Source of the DNA: an uncultured Flavobacteriaceae bacterium
GTDB lineage: Bacteria > Bacteroidota > Bacteroidia > Flavobacteriales > Flavobacteriaceae
DNA length: 6,555 nt
Direction: 5' to 3'
Assembly: GCA_913044085.1 (NCBI GenBank)
Contig: CAJWNW010000092.1
Location: 1-6,555, forward strand
Each line of letters begins with the position of its first letter. The first letter of the stretch is position 1. The position numbers were made by a program, and so were the translations under genes. This document shows, piece after piece, positions 6,183 through 6,555 of this stretch. The notes under the pieces are model-generated. The model saw only the letters and a program-made list of their open reading frames with translations. It had not been told where the DNA came from and made no database searches.

Positions 6183-6555
6183 TTATTTGGTATAAATAAA
6201 ACGCATATCACGTTTAGGTTTTAAAGTGTCTTTTGCTTTAAAATAATCAATTAAGATGTTTCTGATTTTGTAATCTATATCATAGACAGCATTGTTTTTT
6301 TTAAAAAAATCCATGCGGTCGCCCCCATTCAGCAGATAGTCACTCGTTGCAACATTGTAAACATTATTGAGGCTTAATGGTTTTCCTTGTATTAGAAGTT
6401 TTTTAAGGATCCCTTTTTTTGTGATGTGAAGTGTCATGCCAGAGATGGGATGGGCACGTCTAGCTATGTTTAGATAATCAATCATTTCCAGAATTGCAAA
6501 CCCCTTCATTTGAACCACAACAACTTGATTTTCAAAGGGCATTATACGAAATGCA
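6183..6555 (-). CDS. 5'-nucleotidase C-terminal domain protein, 5' end beyond window
   Basis: The minus-strand frame is open through the window edge (residues A-F-R-I precede the ATG at 6542-6540), so this is the 3' part of a larger gene and that ATG is not the start. The visible 119-124 residues match the end of the 5'-nucleotidase C-terminal domain (Pfam 5_nucleotid_C). From the ATG these are MPFENQVVVVQMKG (1-14), the family's conserved PFEN segment; VYNVATSDYLLNGGD (61-75); and RMDFF (76-80), in the region that in UshA carries a Phe stacking on the base. In UshA this domain binds nucleotide and follows the catalytic domain in one chain; here it is a separate gene placed before it. By recall, flavobacterial proteins of this kind are exported and about 250 residues long, but the signal region is not in the window. 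Confidence 0.88.
   Translation of the reverse strand, partial: AFRIMPFENQVVVVQMKGFAILEMIDYLNIARRAHPISGMTLHITKKGILKKLLIQGKPLSLNNVYNVATSDYLLNGGDRMDFFKKNNAVYDIDYKIRNILIDYFKAKDTLKPKRDMRFIYTK

Noticed and set aside
5877..6211. Additional short minus- and plus-strand open frames over the nucleotidase N-terminus
   Set aside because: They overlap the well-supported 5'-nucleotidase frame with its Tat signal and metal-site motifs, and show no recognisable domain.
1..6555. Mobile element, defence system, CRISPR array or retron
   Set aside because: No transposase, integrase, nuclease, reverse transcriptase, direct-repeat array or target-site duplication was found; all long frames are accounted for by housekeeping genes.

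Overview
The window looks like housekeeping chromosome of a low-GC member of the Bacteroidota, most likely family Flavobacteriaceae. The DnaA N-terminus is of the type I recall from flavobacteria. Gene starts are A/T-rich and lack Shine-Dalgarno sequences. Two intergenic sequences match the Bacteroidota -7 element TAnnTTTG, and the last two genes form a two-gene 5'-nucleotidase arrangement that I recall from flavobacteria. No transposase, integrase, phage gene, CRISPR array, tRNA or rRNA is visible.

Layout. Positions 1-436 (minus) hold the 5' third of dnaA, cut by the window edge. After a 177-bp divergent gap comes a hotdog-fold acyl-CoA thioesterase (614-1012, plus). It converges on ribD (1170-2276, minus), the bifunctional riboflavin deaminase/reductase, across a 157-bp gap holding a weak plus-strand terminator. 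ribD is divergent from prmC (2366-3211, plus), the release-factor glutamine methyltransferase, which is followed at 72 bp by ligA (3284-5275, plus), the NAD-dependent DNA ligase. ligA converges on, and overlaps by its stop codon, a minus-strand pair: a 5'-nucleotidase C-terminal-domain gene (6183 to beyond 6555) and a Tat/lipoprotein-type 5'-nucleotidase metallophosphatase gene (5272-6180).

The genes do not form one pathway. They cover replication initiation, ligation, translation termination, flavin synthesis, acyl-CoA hydrolysis and periplasmic nucleotide scavenging. The clearest functional unit is the nucleotidase pair, in which the two halves of a UshA-type enzyme are encoded by adjacent genes in reversed order, only 2 bp apart. 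I see no undescribed system. The observations most worth following up are the absence of any ordinary start codon close to the conserved beginning of RibD, the split nucleotidase, and a perfect 9-bp hairpin inside dnaA.
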